A stretch of DNA of 64,000 nt from contig NWQT01000007.1 in NCBI GenBank assembly GCA_002798295.1, positions 1-64,000 on the forward strand, in the 5' to 3' direction. Position 1 is the first letter of the stretch. Each line of letters starts with the position of its first letter. The position numbers and the translations under genes were made by a program. A model generated the notes under the pieces. It searched no databases. It was not told where the DNA came from and saw only the letters and a list, made by a program, of their open reading frames with translations. The stretch comes from Lysobacteraceae bacterium NML07-0707. Lineage in GTDB: Bacteria; Pseudomonadota; Gammaproteobacteria; Xanthomonadales; Xanthomonadaceae. This document shows, piece after piece, positions 20,750 through 29,719 of the stretch.

Positions 20750-21511
20750 ATGCGGCAGATATTTACCAGTGCGCGGCTGGAAACCGTAGAAGGCGTGGCA
20801 AAGTTGCTGGAAGATGCCGGCATTGCCACCCGCATCCGCAATGGCCGCTCCTACAAGGGCGGCTACTCGCGGGGCTTCAGCTATCGCGATGCCCCCAGCG
20901 CCAGCCAGCCCTCAGTCTGGGTGGTGCACCCGGATGATTATGCTAACGCGCGCCAGCTGCTGCGCGAGGCCGGACTGCTGGAGCCAGGCCCGCAGAGCCT
21001 GGGCAGTTTTGTATCCGGCGGATATGCCGCTACCGCTGAGCAGCCCCCTGCGAAAAAGGCCAGCACCCCGGCGCGTATCCGGGCCGGGGTGCTGGTCGGC
21101 ATTGCTGCGGTACTGTTGATGAGTGCCTTCTGGCAGCAGCAGGAAAAGCCGGCCATGACCCCGACATCCCGCAGCGCGCCGCAGCCTGCTGCCGACACGA
21201 AAATCGTTGAGCCAGCCACCACCTATATCGTGGAAACCCCGCCAGCACTGGCTCGCACCCTGGCTGCACACATCACCGCAGAGCATGGCCTTGAAAACGT
21301 CTGCCTGCTGCGTGATGGCCAACCGATGCCCGATGAAAACCGCGAAACCTCCCATTGCGATGACAGCAGCGATCACATCCATATCCGCAACTACCGCACC
21401 GATGGCAGCGGCAGCGGCGAGGTGGAGGCCACCTGGCAGCGCGATGGCAAGCCCCAGCACGCCCACTACCGGGTACGCCGTGAAGGCTATGACTGGCAAG
21501 TATTGAAATAA
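20750..21511 (+). CDS. DUF2007-domain membrane-anchored protein, function unknown
   Basis: 253 residues. An N-terminal DUF2007-like fold (residues 1-75: IFTSARLETVEGVAKLLEDA, then VWVVHPDDYANARQLL) precedes a Pro/Ala linker, one transmembrane helix (VLVGIAAVLLMSAFW, ~105-120) and a C-terminal domain with two Cys (VCLLRDGQ, SHCDDS). Orientation suggests the N-domain is cytoplasmic and the C-domain periplasmic, so signal passing or scaffold roles are possible. It starts 1 bp after tesB. Similar genes in xanthomonads carry vague pathogenicity labels that give no function. Confidence 0.7.
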   Translation: MRQIFTSARLETVEGVAKLLEDAGIATRIRNGRSYKGGYSRGFSYRDAPSASQPSVWVVHPDDYANARQLLREAGLLEPGPQSLGSFVSGGYAATAEQPPAKKASTPARIRAGVLVGIAAVLLMSAFWQQQEKPAMTPTSRSAPQPAADTKIVEPATTYIVETPPALARTLAAHITAEHGLENVCLLRDGQPMPDENRETSHCDDSSDHIHIRNYRTDGSGSGEVEATWQRDGKPQHAHYRVRREGYDWQVLK

Positions 21512-22108
21512 CTACGGCATCTGGCTACGGCTGCCGAAGGCATGCAGCAAGGTGCCGCGATCGACGTATTCCAGCTCACCGCCAATGGGCACGCCATGCG
21601 CCAGTCGGCTGGGCTGGACTCCGGCAGCGCGCGCCAATTGCGCCAGATAGTGCGCGGTGGCCTCGCCTTCCACGGTGGGATTGGTGGCGATGATGAGCTC
21701 GCGCACCTCCCCTTCGGCCAGGCGCGCGGCCAACTGCTCCAGCCCCAGCTCCGCAGGGCCAATGCCATCGAGCGGGCTTAGGCGGCCTTGCAGCACAAAG
21801 TACAGGCCACGAAAGCCGGTGGCCTGCTCAATCGCCAGCCGGTCAGCCGGGGTTTCCACCACGCACAATTCGCTGCCATCGCGGCTAGCACTGGCGCAGG
21901 TGGGGCAGATGTCGGTTTCGCTGAAATCCCGGCAACGCTGGCAATGACCGATTTTCTCCATCGCATCACTCAATACCTGCGCCAGCCTTGCCCCACCCTC
22001 CCGGCTTCTTTCCAGCAGGTGATAGGCCATGCGCTGCGCGGATTTCTGACCGACACCCGGCAAAACCCGCAGGGCATCGATCAGCTGCTCCAGCAAAGGC
22101 GCACTCAC
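21512..22108 (-). CDS. recR: Recombination mediator RecR
   Basis: 198 residues. It acts with RecF and RecO to load RecA at gaps. The helix-hairpin-helix ([20 protein letters not shown]), the four-Cys zinc finger ([16 protein letters not shown]), the TOPRIM core ([19 protein letters not shown]) and the C-terminal Walker-B-like region ([17 protein letters not shown]) are all intact. Order dnaX-ybaB-recR is conserved across many bacteria; here recR ends at the convergent DUF2007 gene with no spacer. Confidence 0.97.
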   Translation of the reverse strand: MSAPLLEQLIDALRVLPGVGQKSAQRMAYHLLERSREGGARLAQVLSDAMEKIGHCQRCRDFSETDICPTCASASRDGSELCVVETPADRLAIEQATGFRGLYFVLQGRLSPLDGIGPAELGLEQLAARLAEGEVRELIIATNPTVEGEATAHYLAQLARAAGVQPSRLAHGVPIGGELEYVDRGTLLHAFGSRSQMP

Positions 22109-22121
22109 GGCTGCCGGCTCA

Positions 22122-22448
22122 TCAGAACAGGCCGGGAATCTTCATACCGGGCGGAATCGGCATCCCGGCCGTGGCGGCACTCATTTTTTCGCCGCTGGCG
22201 GCATTGGCCTTGTTGACTGCATCGTTGAAGGCCGCAGCAATCAGGTCTTCGAGCATCTCGGCATCATCCAGCACGCTCGGGTCGATCCGCACCTTGCGGC
22301 ACTCCATCTTGCCGGTCAGGGTGACCGTGACCATCCCCGCACCGGCATTGCCGGTGACTTCCAGATTGGCCAGTTCTTCCTGCGCACGTTGCAGGTTTTC
22401 CTGCATTTTCTGCGCCTGCTGCATCAATTGGGCGATATTGCCACGCAT
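22122..22448 (-). CDS. YbaB/EbfC-family nucleoid-associated protein
   Basis: 108 residues, starting [21 protein letters not shown] long helix is followed by the beta-rich core ([20 protein letters not shown]) and a C-terminal helix ([17 protein letters not shown]). The dimer binds DNA non-specifically in relatives. It sits between dnaX (26 bp) and recR (13 bp) in the usual operon. Confidence 0.95.
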   Translation of the reverse strand: MRGNIAQLMQQAQKMQENLQRAQEELANLEVTGNAGAGMVTVTLTGKMECRKVRIDPSVLDDAEMLEDLIAAAFNDAVNKANAASGEKMSAATAGMPIPPGMKIPGLF

Positions 22449-22474
22449 TTTTGACTCCTTGGAGGTTTACACAT

Positions 22475-24157
22475 TCATTCTTGCAACGGACGAATCGAGC
22501 CGGGCACCAGTTCTGCCCCCTGCGCAATCAGCCGCTGCACTTCGGGATGTTGCCCGAACAATTGCTCCGCCGTGCCATAGCGTGCCTGTTTTTCCTGCTC
22601 CTGGCGCTGTTGCAGGGTCTCCGTGGCCGCTTCGGCCTCCTCAAAGCGCAGCTTGGGAGTTATCCCAAGAACGCCGCCCAGCGCATCGGCAAGCTGGCGG
22701 GTAGCCGCTGGCCCTTTCAAAAAGCCCTGCTCGGGCGTTAGCGACAGGCATAGCACGCCTTCGGCATAGCGGACAAAGCCTGCATTCAGGGCCAGTTGCC
22801 GCGCAGGCCCGGACAAAGCCAAATCAGGCACGATTTTCAGCCATTGCTCCTTGTTCAGATCAGCCAGTACCGGTGCCGGGCTTGGCGGCACGCTTGGCGC
22901 AGGCGTTGGCGACGGCGTGGGGACAGCAGCCATGGGCTCTGCCCTGGATGGAGCCGGCGCCGGTTGCGCGGCCGGTTTTGCTGGCACATCCGCCACAGCG
23001 GCCTGTGCGGAAGTGCGAACGGTATTTGCAGGTTTTGCCGCCGGCGCTGCTGGCATCGGCAAGGCATCGGCACTGCTGTGCGGGCGAAATGCCAGCATGC
23101 GCAGCAGGCTCATTTCAAACCCGGCGCGGGGGCTGGGTGCCAGCGGCAAATCACGCCGCCCGGCAATCGCCATCTGATACCAAAGCTGCACCAGTTCCGG
23201 GCGAATCGCGCCCGCCAATGCCGGCACATCCAGTCCGGGCGATGCCTCCTGCATCACGCCCGGCACCAGTTGCTGCAACTGGATGCGGTGCAATGCCTCG
23301 GCAAGCGCTTCCAGCACCTGTCCCCAGTCCGGGGAAAGCTCGGCCAAGGCCGCCACCTCACTCATCAACTGCTCGCCATCGGCAGCAGCCAATGCCGCCA
23401 GCATCGCGCCCACGCGGCTGCGATCCACCGTACCCAGCATCGCTGCGACCGCAGCATCGGCCACCTCACCCCCGCTATAGGCGATGGCCTGATCGAGCAA
23501 AGACAGGCCATCGCGCAGGCTGCCATCGGCCGCGCGCGCCAGCTGGCGCAGTGCGGCGTCTTCAAAGTCGATGCCTTCGGCATTCAGAATCTTGCGCATC
23601 TGCCCTTCGATCTGCGCAATATCCAGACGCTTGAGATTGAATTGCAGGCAGCGCGAGAGCACTGTCACTGGCAGCTTCTGCGGGTCGGTGGTCGCCAGCA
23701 GGAACTTGACGTGCGCGGGCGGCTCTTCCAGCGTTTTCAGCAGTGCATTAAAGGCCGACTTGGACAGCATATGCACTTCGTCGATCAGATAGACCTTGAC
23801 CTGGCCGCGGCTTGGCATGTACTGGGCATTGTCAATCAACTCACGCACATCATCCACGCCGGTATTGCTGGCCGCGTCGATTTCCAAAAGGTCGATGAAG
23901 CGCCCGGCATCAATATCCTGGCAAGTACGACATTCACCGCAAGGCTCGGCAGAAGCCCCGCGCTCGCAGTTCAGCGACTTGGCAAAAATCCGGGCGATGG
24001 TGGTTTTGCCCACGCCACGGGTGCCGGTAAACAGGAAGGCATGGTGGACGCGCCCCGAATCCAGGGCATTGGACAGGGCGCGTACCACATGCTCCTGCCC
24101 GACCAGCTCGGCAAAACGCTTGGGGCGCCATTTGCGCGCAAGAACGAGATAACTCAT
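22475..24157 (-). CDS. dnaX: DNA polymerase III subunit tau
   Basis: 560 residues, the clamp-loader ATPase. Start MSYLVLARKWRPKRFAELVG at 24157. Walker A is GTRGVGKTTIARIFAKSLNC, the zinc module is CERGASAEPCGECRTC, and Walker B/DEAH-like is VYLIDEVHMLS. A Pro/Ala-rich linker (residues ~360-440) leads to the tau C-domain that contacts the polymerase and helicase. No A-AAA-AAG slippery heptamer was seen, so a gamma product by the E. coli frameshift mechanism is not predicted. Confidence 0.96.
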   Translation of the reverse strand: MSYLVLARKWRPKRFAELVGQEHVVRALSNALDSGRVHHAFLFTGTRGVGKTTIARIFAKSLNCERGASAEPCGECRTCQDIDAGRFIDLLEIDAASNTGVDDVRELIDNAQYMPSRGQVKVYLIDEVHMLSKSAFNALLKTLEEPPAHVKFLLATTDPQKLPVTVLSRCLQFNLKRLDIAQIEGQMRKILNAEGIDFEDAALRQLARAADGSLRDGLSLLDQAIAYSGGEVADAAVAAMLGTVDRSRVGAMLAALAAADGEQLMSEVAALAELSPDWGQVLEALAEALHRIQLQQLVPGVMQEASPGLDVPALAGAIRPELVQLWYQMAIAGRRDLPLAPSPRAGFEMSLLRMLAFRPHSSADALPMPAAPAAKPANTVRTSAQAAVADVPAKPAAQPAPAPSRAEPMAAVPTPSPTPAPSVPPSPAPVLADLNKEQWLKIVPDLALSGPARQLALNAGFVRYAEGVLCLSLTPEQGFLKGPAATRQLADALGGVLGITPKLRFEEAEAATETLQQRQEQEKQARYGTAEQLFGQHPEVQRLIAQGAELVPGSIRPLQE

Positions 24158-24275
24158 CCGGGCATTTTGCCATGTCAGGCTATCGGCTTGGCGCCTGCGC
24201 TGACATGACCTTGATGTCCATACCACTACCCTTCTGGCAGATATGCCCATCCAGCCAACGCCAGAGGAGGCCGCC

Positions 24276-24734
24276 ATGTCCGAAACCATTTATGACGCTT
24301 TGCGCGAGAGCCATGACATACAACGCTCACTTTGTCGTCGCCTGCTACGCTCGCCACCACATAGTGAAAAGCGGGTCAGCCTGTTTACCGAATTGCGCAT
24401 TGAACTGGCCGCCCATGCAGCCGCCGAGGAGCGGTTTTTGTATGCACCGATGCTGATGCATGATGCCGGACTGGATACCTCACGCCACGCCCTGCACGAG
24501 CATCATCAACTCGATGAGCTGATTGAAGAACTGCAACAACCCTCCAAAAATGGCAGCGCCTGGATGGCCAAAGCCCGCAAGCTTTCAGAAAAAGTGCATC
24601 ACCATCTGCGCGAGGAAGAAAAGAAATTCTTTCAAGTTTCCGGCAAGCTGCTAAGCGATGCGCAAAAAACACGCCTTGCCAAGCAATACCGCCGTGATTA
24701 CGAGCGCATGCTCAAGCAATTGCGCGCAGCCTGA
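24276..24734 (+). CDS. Hemerythrin-like HHE-domain protein
   Basis: 152 residues from ATG at 24276, which has AGAGGAGG 6 bp upstream; an ATG 33 bp earlier is less likely. Histidine/glutamate motifs of the HHE four-helix bundle are in order: RESHDIQRSL, ELAAHAAAEERFLYAP, HALHEHHQLDELIEEL and HHHLREEEKKFFQVSGKLL. This fold binds a di-iron centre and senses or stores O2 or protects Fe-S proteins. Cytoplasmic; its exact role is unknown. Confidence 0.85.
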   Translation: MSETIYDALRESHDIQRSLCRRLLRSPPHSEKRVSLFTELRIELAAHAAAEERFLYAPMLMHDAGLDTSRHALHEHHQLDELIEELQQPSKNGSAWMAKARKLSEKVHHHLREEEKKFFQVSGKLLSDAQKTRLAKQYRRDYERMLKQLRAA

Positions 24735-24822
24735 GCGGCCTGAAACGCCGCGCAGGCACCCTTTGCTTTACCGCCATGACAAACGCTATAATGATCAGCT
24801 CGCACGGTGAGCCGCGCGATTC

Positions 24823-24915
24823 GGAGAGGTGTCCGAGTGGTTGAAGGAGCACGCCTGGAAAGTGTGTAAGCGTCTAAACCGCGCTTCGGGGGTTCGAATC
24901 CCCCTCTCTCCGCCA
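24823..24915 (+). tRNA. tRNA-Ser(GGA)
   Basis: 93 nt class II tRNA with encoded CCA. Acceptor GGAGAGG pairs with CCTCTCC, the anticodon loop CTGGAAA lies between CACGC and GTGTG, there is a long variable arm, and the T-arm carries GGTTCGAATCC. Confidence 0.95.
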
Positions 24916-24922
24916 GACTATG

Positions 24923-24956
24923 ACAAGGCCGCGCAATGCGCGGCCTTGTGTTTTTT
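24923..24956. terminator. Terminator after tRNA-Ser(GGA), shared with the convergent MBL gene
   Basis: ACAAGGCCGCGC, loop AAT, GCGCGGCCTTGT forms a 12 bp stem followed by a T-rich run. The MBL gene stop is 3 bp further on the other strand. Confidence 0.85.
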
Positions 24957-24958
24957 AC

Positions 24959-25693
24959 TCACGGCGATGCCAATTCAACCACCATGCCCGGTTCGGCCAC
25001 GCGCATGCCAAGCTGGCGCAGGGCAGCGGCATCCTGACTGCCGTAGTGGTAGAGCAGGCAGCGTTCAAGCAAGTCTTGCGGATATTCGCGTTGCAAATCG
25101 TCTATACCGCTGTGTGAGGGGTTGCCATGCAGGGCGCAATCATGGGCAATCAGTTCGCCTTTGTCGGCGTATTTGCCCAGCATTTCCGGGATGGGGCGGG
25201 TGTCGCCAGTCCATACCAGGCTGCCCGGCAGACGCAGGCCGAAGGCGCTGTCCGGCCAGTGATGGCGTACCGGAAATACCTCAAGGCGCAGACCCAGATG
25301 CCAAAAATGCTCGCCTACGACAATCAACTGGAAGGCATCCCAAAAGTTGGCGCCACCTTCGGCCAGCACATTGGGGTATTCGGCCACCCGGCGCTGTAGC
25401 CAGGGCAGCACGCCGGTGGGGCAGTAAATGCGTACCTTGCCGCGCCGGGCAGGGTTGAAATAGCTGCCGATAAACAGCCGCTCAAGGCCGCTGACATGGT
25501 CAAGATGGGCATGGGTGATGAATACCGCATCCGGATAATCGTCATAACAGGCGATGAAGTCGCTCAAGCCCTCCGAGCCGCAGTCGATGGCAAGCCAAGG
25601 GTGCCCCTGATGCTCGATGGTCGCCATCGCATTGCCCAGTTCGGCCACTGCCGAAGCGCTGCCGACACCATGAAAACGCAAGCTCCAGCTCAT
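24959..25693 (-). CDS. Metallo-beta-lactamase-fold hydrolase
   Basis: 244 residues. The metal-binding signature HAHLDHVSG is preceded by LAIDCGSEGLSDFIA and followed by WTGDTRPIPEML, the RNase Z-like pattern for a phosphodiesterase-type MBL enzyme. A terminal HYGSQ replaces the usual HxS region. It has no signal peptide. The stop overlaps the start region of nothing downstream, while its own ATG overlaps the kdkA stop by 4 bp, so it is coupled to LPS-core synthesis genes. Substrate not predictable; tRNA or nucleotide-phosphodiester substrates are possible. Confidence 0.8.
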   Translation of the reverse strand: MSWSLRFHGVGSASAVAELGNAMATIEHQGHPWLAIDCGSEGLSDFIACYDDYPDAVFITHAHLDHVSGLERLFIGSYFNPARRGKVRIYCPTGVLPWLQRRVAEYPNVLAEGGANFWDAFQLIVVGEHFWHLGLRLEVFPVRHHWPDSAFGLRLPGSLVWTGDTRPIPEMLGKYADKGELIAHDCALHGNPSHSGIDDLQREYPQDLLERCLLYHYGSQDAAALRQLGMRVAEPGMVVELASP

Positions 25694-26430
25694 GCGCCCC
25701 TCATTTCCGACTCATAAGCCGCTTGCAGGCGTGCAAAGCCCGGTGCCGCAATGTCTTCACCCGCCACTTTGACCAGCGAGCGCCGCAGTCGCGCCAGATT
25801 GGCGGCCTGCCAGGTGGTCTTGGGTGTTTGCAGGCGGCTCTTGTCAAAATCAATCATCCAGGCCTTGCCCGCATCATCAAATAACAGGTTGTAGGCATTG
25901 AGGTCGGCATGGTTCAGACCGGCACGGTGAAAGCGGGCAATCAAGCGCCCGGCTGCTTGCCAGGGCGCGGTATTACCCTGGTGCGCAACCAGATGTGCGA
26001 ACGTCTGCACACCTGCCAGCCGTTGCAACAAAATGGCGGCGCGATAACCAAGACCATGACGGCGATAGAACGCCGCAATCGGGCGTGGCACCGGTAGCCC
26101 CAGCGTCAGCAGGCGTTGCAATAACCGGAACTCGGCAAAGCTGCGCACGCTCTCGCGCCCCTGCCAGACAAATGTATCCCGGCTCAATTTCGCCACCAGC
26201 CCGCCACGCAGGTAATGACGTAATACCAGCTGTCCGCAGTCGCTATCGACAAACCAGGCGGCGCCACGCCCCCCCTGGTCAACTGGCTGCGCGGTCTTGT
26301 CCCAATGCGATGCGTAAAACCAGTCGGCGGTGGGGGTTTGCCCGCAAGCCTCCATGTCGAACACAATGGCGCCTTCGCCCTGCGGATCACGGAATGGCTG
26401 CAATATTTCGTTGAGTTCGCGCCTTGACAT
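25690..26430 (-). CDS. kdkA: 3-deoxy-D-manno-octulosonic acid (KDO) kinase
   Basis: 246 residues. KdkA phosphorylates the inner-core KDO of lipopolysaccharide at the inner membrane face. Family signatures are GGRGAAWFVDSD, LVLRHYLRGGLVAKLS and SFAEFRLLQRLLTLGLPVPRP, plus the kinase catalytic loop HADLNAYNLLFDD and the metal-binding MIDFDKSRL. The use of a KDO kinase is typical of organisms with a reduced KDO core such as Xanthomonadaceae. It is divergent from the adjacent glycosyltransferase with 16 bp between the starts. Confidence 0.9.
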   Translation of the reverse strand: MSRRELNEILQPFRDPQGEGAIVFDMEACGQTPTADWFYASHWDKTAQPVDQGGRGAAWFVDSDCGQLVLRHYLRGGLVAKLSRDTFVWQGRESVRSFAEFRLLQRLLTLGLPVPRPIAAFYRRHGLGYRAAILLQRLAGVQTFAHLVAHQGNTAPWQAAGRLIARFHRAGLNHADLNAYNLLFDDAGKAWMIDFDKSRLQTPKTTWQAANLARLRRSLVKVAGEDIAAPGFARLQAAYESEMRGA

Positions 26431-26446
26431 GCCATGAGTCTAACAA

Positions 26447-27505
26447 GTGAATCTTTCGCCTTCTGCCCCCCAGTCCATCTGCCTGCTGCGCCTGTCCGCG
26501 CTGGGTGATGTCACCCATGTGCTGCCGCTGCTGCACACTTTGCGCAGCGCTTTTGCAGCAGCCGAAATCACCTGGGTCATTGGCAAGGGCGAGCACCGCT
26601 TGCTGGCCGGGCTGTCTGGCGTGCGCTTTATCGAATACGACAAAAAAACCGGGCTGGCCGGAATGCGCGCGCTGCGCCGTGAAATTGGCCGAGAAAAATT
26701 CGATGTCCTGCTGCAAATGCAGGTGGCCGCACGCGCCAATTTGCTCTCGGCCTTTATCCCGGCACGGCGGCGCATTGGCTATGACAAATCGCGCTCCAAA
26801 GACTTGCATGGCCTGTTCATCAACGAACGGATTGCCGACCGCCCCGGCATCCATGTACTTGATGCCATCGGCAGTTTCTGCGAGCCGCTGGGGCTAAAGC
26901 CGTTGCCGCCAGTCTGGGATTTGGCCGTGCCGCAAGCGGCCTTTGACTGGGCGGCCGAACAATGGCCGGATGATGGCCGCCCAGTGCTGATGATTTCGCC
27001 TTGCTCCAGTCATGCCCGGCGCAACTGGCGTGCCGAGCGTTATGCGGCGCTGGCTGAGCACGCTGCCGGACAGGGCTGGCGCATCGTATTGTGCGGCGGC
27101 CGCAGCGAACTGGAGCGGCAAACCGGCGATGCCATCATCGCCCAGTGCCAGGCACCGATTCTGGATTTGATTGGCAAAGACACGCTGAAACAATTGCCCG
27201 CCCTGCTGGCGCGCGCCAACCTGTTGGTAACCCCCGACTCTGGCCCCATGCATATCGCCAATGCGATGGGCACCAAGGTGCTGGGACTGCACGCGGCCAG
27301 CAACCCGCGGCGCAGCGGCCCATATTCGGATATCCGCTACTGCGTTGACCGCTACGACGATGCCGCCCGTGCGCATCTGGGCAAACCGGCCAGCGCACTG
27401 AAATGGGGCACCAAGATTGAATATGACGGCGTAATGGATCTGGTGACAGTGGACGATGCCATCGCCGCCTTTGAGCGCTATCGCGCCGACCACGCCAGCA
27501 GCTGA
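26447..27505 (+). CDS. Glycosyltransferase family 9 (heptosyltransferase-like)
   Basis: 352 residues from GTG at 26447. N-terminal ICLLRLSALGDVTHVLPLL and C-terminal LVTPDSGPMHIANAMGTKVL are the GT9 nucleotide-sugar binding signatures, as in WaaC/WaaF. Such enzymes add heptose to the KDO-lipid A core on the cytoplasmic side. The neighbouring kdkA supports a core-oligosaccharide role. Whether it acts as HepI or another heptosyltransferase is open. No ATG is available at the conserved start. Confidence 0.85.
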   Translation: MNLSPSAPQSICLLRLSALGDVTHVLPLLHTLRSAFAAAEITWVIGKGEHRLLAGLSGVRFIEYDKKTGLAGMRALRREIGREKFDVLLQMQVAARANLLSAFIPARRRIGYDKSRSKDLHGLFINERIADRPGIHVLDAIGSFCEPLGLKPLPPVWDLAVPQAAFDWAAEQWPDDGRPVLMISPCSSHARRNWRAERYAALAEHAAGQGWRIVLCGGRSELERQTGDAIIAQCQAPILDLIGKDTLKQLPALLARANLLVTPDSGPMHIANAMGTKVLGLHAASNPRRSGPYSDIRYCVDRYDDAARAHLGKPASALKWGTKIEYDGVMDLVTVDDAIAAFERYRADHASS

Positions 27506-27514
27506 TTGCGCCCG

Positions 27515-27910
27515 TCAGGCGCGGTAATCCTGATAGGACTTTTCTTCAACATAAGTCGAGCCCAGCGCCAGATTGATGGCTTTCTTGATGCGGGCGCGCT
27601 CATCGTTTTCAAAGTAAACGCTACGGGCGAGCTTGATGAACTCATCATCGAAGGCCTGCGCTTTCTCCTTCAGGCGGATGTCGTCCTCAATCACCCAAAG
27701 GCGTTCATTGACCGCCTTGAGCGCTGCGCGAAGCTCGGCAATATCCTGTGCCGAGGCTGGATGCGCATCCCAAGTTTTGTTGAGCGCGGCAAGCTCGGTG
27801 CGCACATTGGCCAGTTTCGCCTCATCACGCATGCGCTCGGACTTGATTTCAAGAATGGCGATTTTGTCGAGCAGCTCGCCAAAGGAAACGGGGACGGAAA
27901 TTTCGGACAT
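27515..27910 (-). CDS. DUF6165-family protein
   Basis: 131 residues from MSEISVPVSFGELLDKIAIL. It is almost wholly helical with many Glu/Lys and no membrane segment. The motif ILEIKSERMRDEAKLANVRTEL and the end FENDERARIKKAINLALGS suggest a compact bundle. Proteins of this type occur beside LPS-core or glycosyl-transfer genes, as here (9 bp convergent to the GT9 gene), but a function is not established. Confidence 0.7.
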   Translation of the reverse strand: MSEISVPVSFGELLDKIAILEIKSERMRDEAKLANVRTELAALNKTWDAHPASAQDIAELRAALKAVNERLWVIEDDIRLKEKAQAFDDEFIKLARSVYFENDERARIKKAINLALGSTYVEEKSYQDYRA

Positions 27911-27952
27911 CGCAAGGCTCCTGAGTCTGTCACAAGTGCGGCGGCACAAAAG

Positions 27953-28063
27953 GCGGCGGCTCCGCCGACGATCCTCGGCGCCCGCATCATCCGATACCGT
28001 TGCTGCCTTCCGGCCCTGGCGGGGTTTTCGAACTAGCGTCGCGAGGGGCCAACGGAGCCGCCA
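27953..28063 (-). ncRNA. ffs: Signal recognition particle RNA (4.5S)
   Basis: On the minus strand the RNA starts GGCGGCTCCGTTGGCCC and ends GTCGGCGGAGCCGCC, so the ends pair as a long hairpin. The conserved domain IV is present: CCAGGGCCGGAAGGCAGCAACGG with the GGAA tetraloop that binds Ffh. Ends are approximate to a few bases. It targets nascent inner-membrane proteins. Confidence 0.93.
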
Positions 28064-28086
28064 TAGCTACAGCAACATCATGAATC

Positions 28087-28177
28087 TGGCGGAGAGGGGG
28101 GGATTCGAACCCCCGAGGCGCTATAAACGCCTGCCTGATTTCGAGTCAGGTACATTCAACCACTCTGCCACCTCTCC
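28087..28177 (-). tRNA. tRNA-Ser(CGA)
   Basis: 91 nt class II tRNA with encoded CCA. Acceptor GGAGAGG/CCTCTCC, anticodon loop CTCGAAA between CCTGA and TCAGG, long variable arm. It shares its acceptor and T-arm with tRNA-Ser(GGA) at 24823. It lies just upstream of the SRP RNA gene on the same strand. Confidence 0.95.
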
Positions 28178-28298
28178 GGGTGCAGTGAGCCGTGCATGAT
28201 ACGGGGTGTTCGCTACGCACACAAGTCCATCTCTATCGGGGCTTGCTGATAAGCCACAGTACGGCGATGATGCGCCCTCCATCCCTGATGTCATCATC

Positions 28299-29003
28299 AT
28301 GATTGAATTTGGTCACCTGACCCATTGCGGCCTGCGCCGTGCGCTCAACGAGGATACCTATTATGGTGATGCCACACTTGGCCTGTGGCTGGTGGCCGAT
28401 GGTATGGGTGGGCATGATTATGGTGAGGTCGCCAGCGCCATCGCGCGTGAGGTCATTGTCAATGAAACCCGCGCCGGTACGCCACTGACCCAGGCCATTG
28501 CCATGGCCGGTGAGGAAATCATGCGTAACTCACGCCGTCGCGGCGAACAGCTTCCCATGGGCACCACGGTGGTTGCAGCACGCATTGTCGATCACCAGTT
28601 CGAGCTTGCCTGGGTGGGGGATAGTCGTGCCTATTTGTGGCATCAGGGCAAGCTCGCCCAACTCTCGCATGACCATAGCTATGTGCAGGATTTGATTTCG
28701 CAGGGCACGCTAACCAGCGAAGAAGCCCGCAATCATCCGCAACGCAAAATGGTGACCCAGGCGTTGGGCGTCACCGCGCCGGGACAGCTGGATGTGGCGC
28801 ATATCAGCGGCCAGTTCAAGCCCGGCATGCAGTTGCTGCTATGCAGCGACGGCCTGACCGAAGACGTAGATGATGCCGTGATTGCAGAAATCCTGGCTCG
28901 CCCCGGCATCAGTGCCCAGGAATGTACCGATACCCTGGTAGCCGCCGCACTCGATGGCGGCGGCAGCGACAATATCACCGTGCTGGTGCTACGCCAGCAT
29001 TAA
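28299..29003 (+). CDS. PP2C-type Ser/Thr protein phosphatase
   Basis: 234 residues. The PPM metal-binding motifs occur in order: GLRRALNEDTYY, LWLVADGMGGHDYGE, LPMGTTVVAAR, LAWVGDSRAYLWH, LLCSDGLTEDV and GGGSDNITVLVL. It is a cytoplasmic single-domain enzyme without TM or sensor domain. The ATG at 28299 was chosen because family homology starts there, though no good ribosome binding site is seen; the frame is open another 93 bp upstream. No partner kinase lies in the window. Ends overlap dnaQ tail-to-tail by 4 bp. Confidence 0.88.
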   Translation: MIEFGHLTHCGLRRALNEDTYYGDATLGLWLVADGMGGHDYGEVASAIAREVIVNETRAGTPLTQAIAMAGEEIMRNSRRRGEQLPMGTTVVAARIVDHQFELAWVGDSRAYLWHQGKLAQLSHDHSYVQDLISQGTLTSEEARNHPQRKMVTQALGVTAPGQLDVAHISGQFKPGMQLLLCSDGLTEDVDDAVIAEILARPGISAQECTDTLVAAALDGGGSDNITVLVLRQH

Positions 29004-29719
29004 TTTTCCTGAAGCCACAGGCATTGTCCGGCTTTTTTTTCGATGGCGGCCAGCCGTGCCTGATGGGCGGCCTTCTCTTCATCACTCACCAACACCCGCG
29101 GGCGCGGGCCTTGTGGCATGTCAAAGCTCATCGTCGCAGCGGCCGGACGGGACTCGCTCAAGGTATTGATATCCGTGGGCAGGTCAAACCCCAACTCACT
29201 CTGCCCGCCGGTCATGGCCAGATACACATCGGCCAGAATCTGGGCATCGAGCAAGGCGCCGTGATAGCTGCGATCGCGCACTTCCACGCCCAGGCGCTTC
29301 ACCAGGGCATCGAGTGAATTGCGCTGCCCCGGCCAGCGCTTGCGCGCCATTTCCAGGGTATCGAACACGTCGGCGTAATCGCTGATGGTGCCCAGCTGCG
29401 GGCCGATACCGGCAAGCTCGGCGTTCAAAAAGCCCACGTCGAACTTGGCGTTGTGAATGATGAGTTCAGCGCCACGGATATATTCGACAAACGATTCGGC
29501 CACATCGGCAAACAGCGGTTTGTCGGCCAGAAACTCCAGGCTAAGGCCAGTGACCTCACGCGCGCCCTCTTCAAAGTCACGCTCGGGGTTCAGGTACACA
29601 TGGAAGTTATTGCCGGTCAGGCGGCGCTCTATCAGCTCCACACAGCCGATTTCCACCACGCGGTTGCCCGCGCGCCACTCAAGCCCGGTGGTTTCGGTAT
29701 CCAGTACGATTTGTCGCAT
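29000..29719 (-). CDS. dnaQ: DNA polymerase III subunit epsilon
   Basis: 239 residues, the 3'-5' proofreading exonuclease. Exo I (IVLDTETTGLEW), Exo II (IIHNAKFDVGFL) and Exo III (HGALLDAQILADVY) are intact, including the catalytic DEDD/H residues. The C-terminal linker (residues ~190-239) contacts the alpha subunit. It is transcribed after rnhA, sharing one base (the rnhA stop overlaps its ATG), the usual rnhA-dnaQ pair. Confidence 0.96.
   Translation of the reverse strand: MRQIVLDTETTGLEWRAGNRVVEIGCVELIERRLTGNNFHVYLNPERDFEEGAREVTGLSLEFLADKPLFADVAESFVEYIRGAELIIHNAKFDVGFLNAELAGIGPQLGTISDYADVFDTLEMARKRWPGQRNSLDALVKRLGVEVRDRSYHGALLDAQILADVYLAMTGGQSELGFDLPTDINTLSESRPAAATMSFDMPQGPRPRVLVSDEEKAAHQARLAAIEKKAGQCLWLQEN

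Noticed and set aside
22475-24157. Programmed frameshift producing gamma in dnaX
   Set aside because: No A-AAA-AAG type slippery heptamer or following stem was found in the gene.
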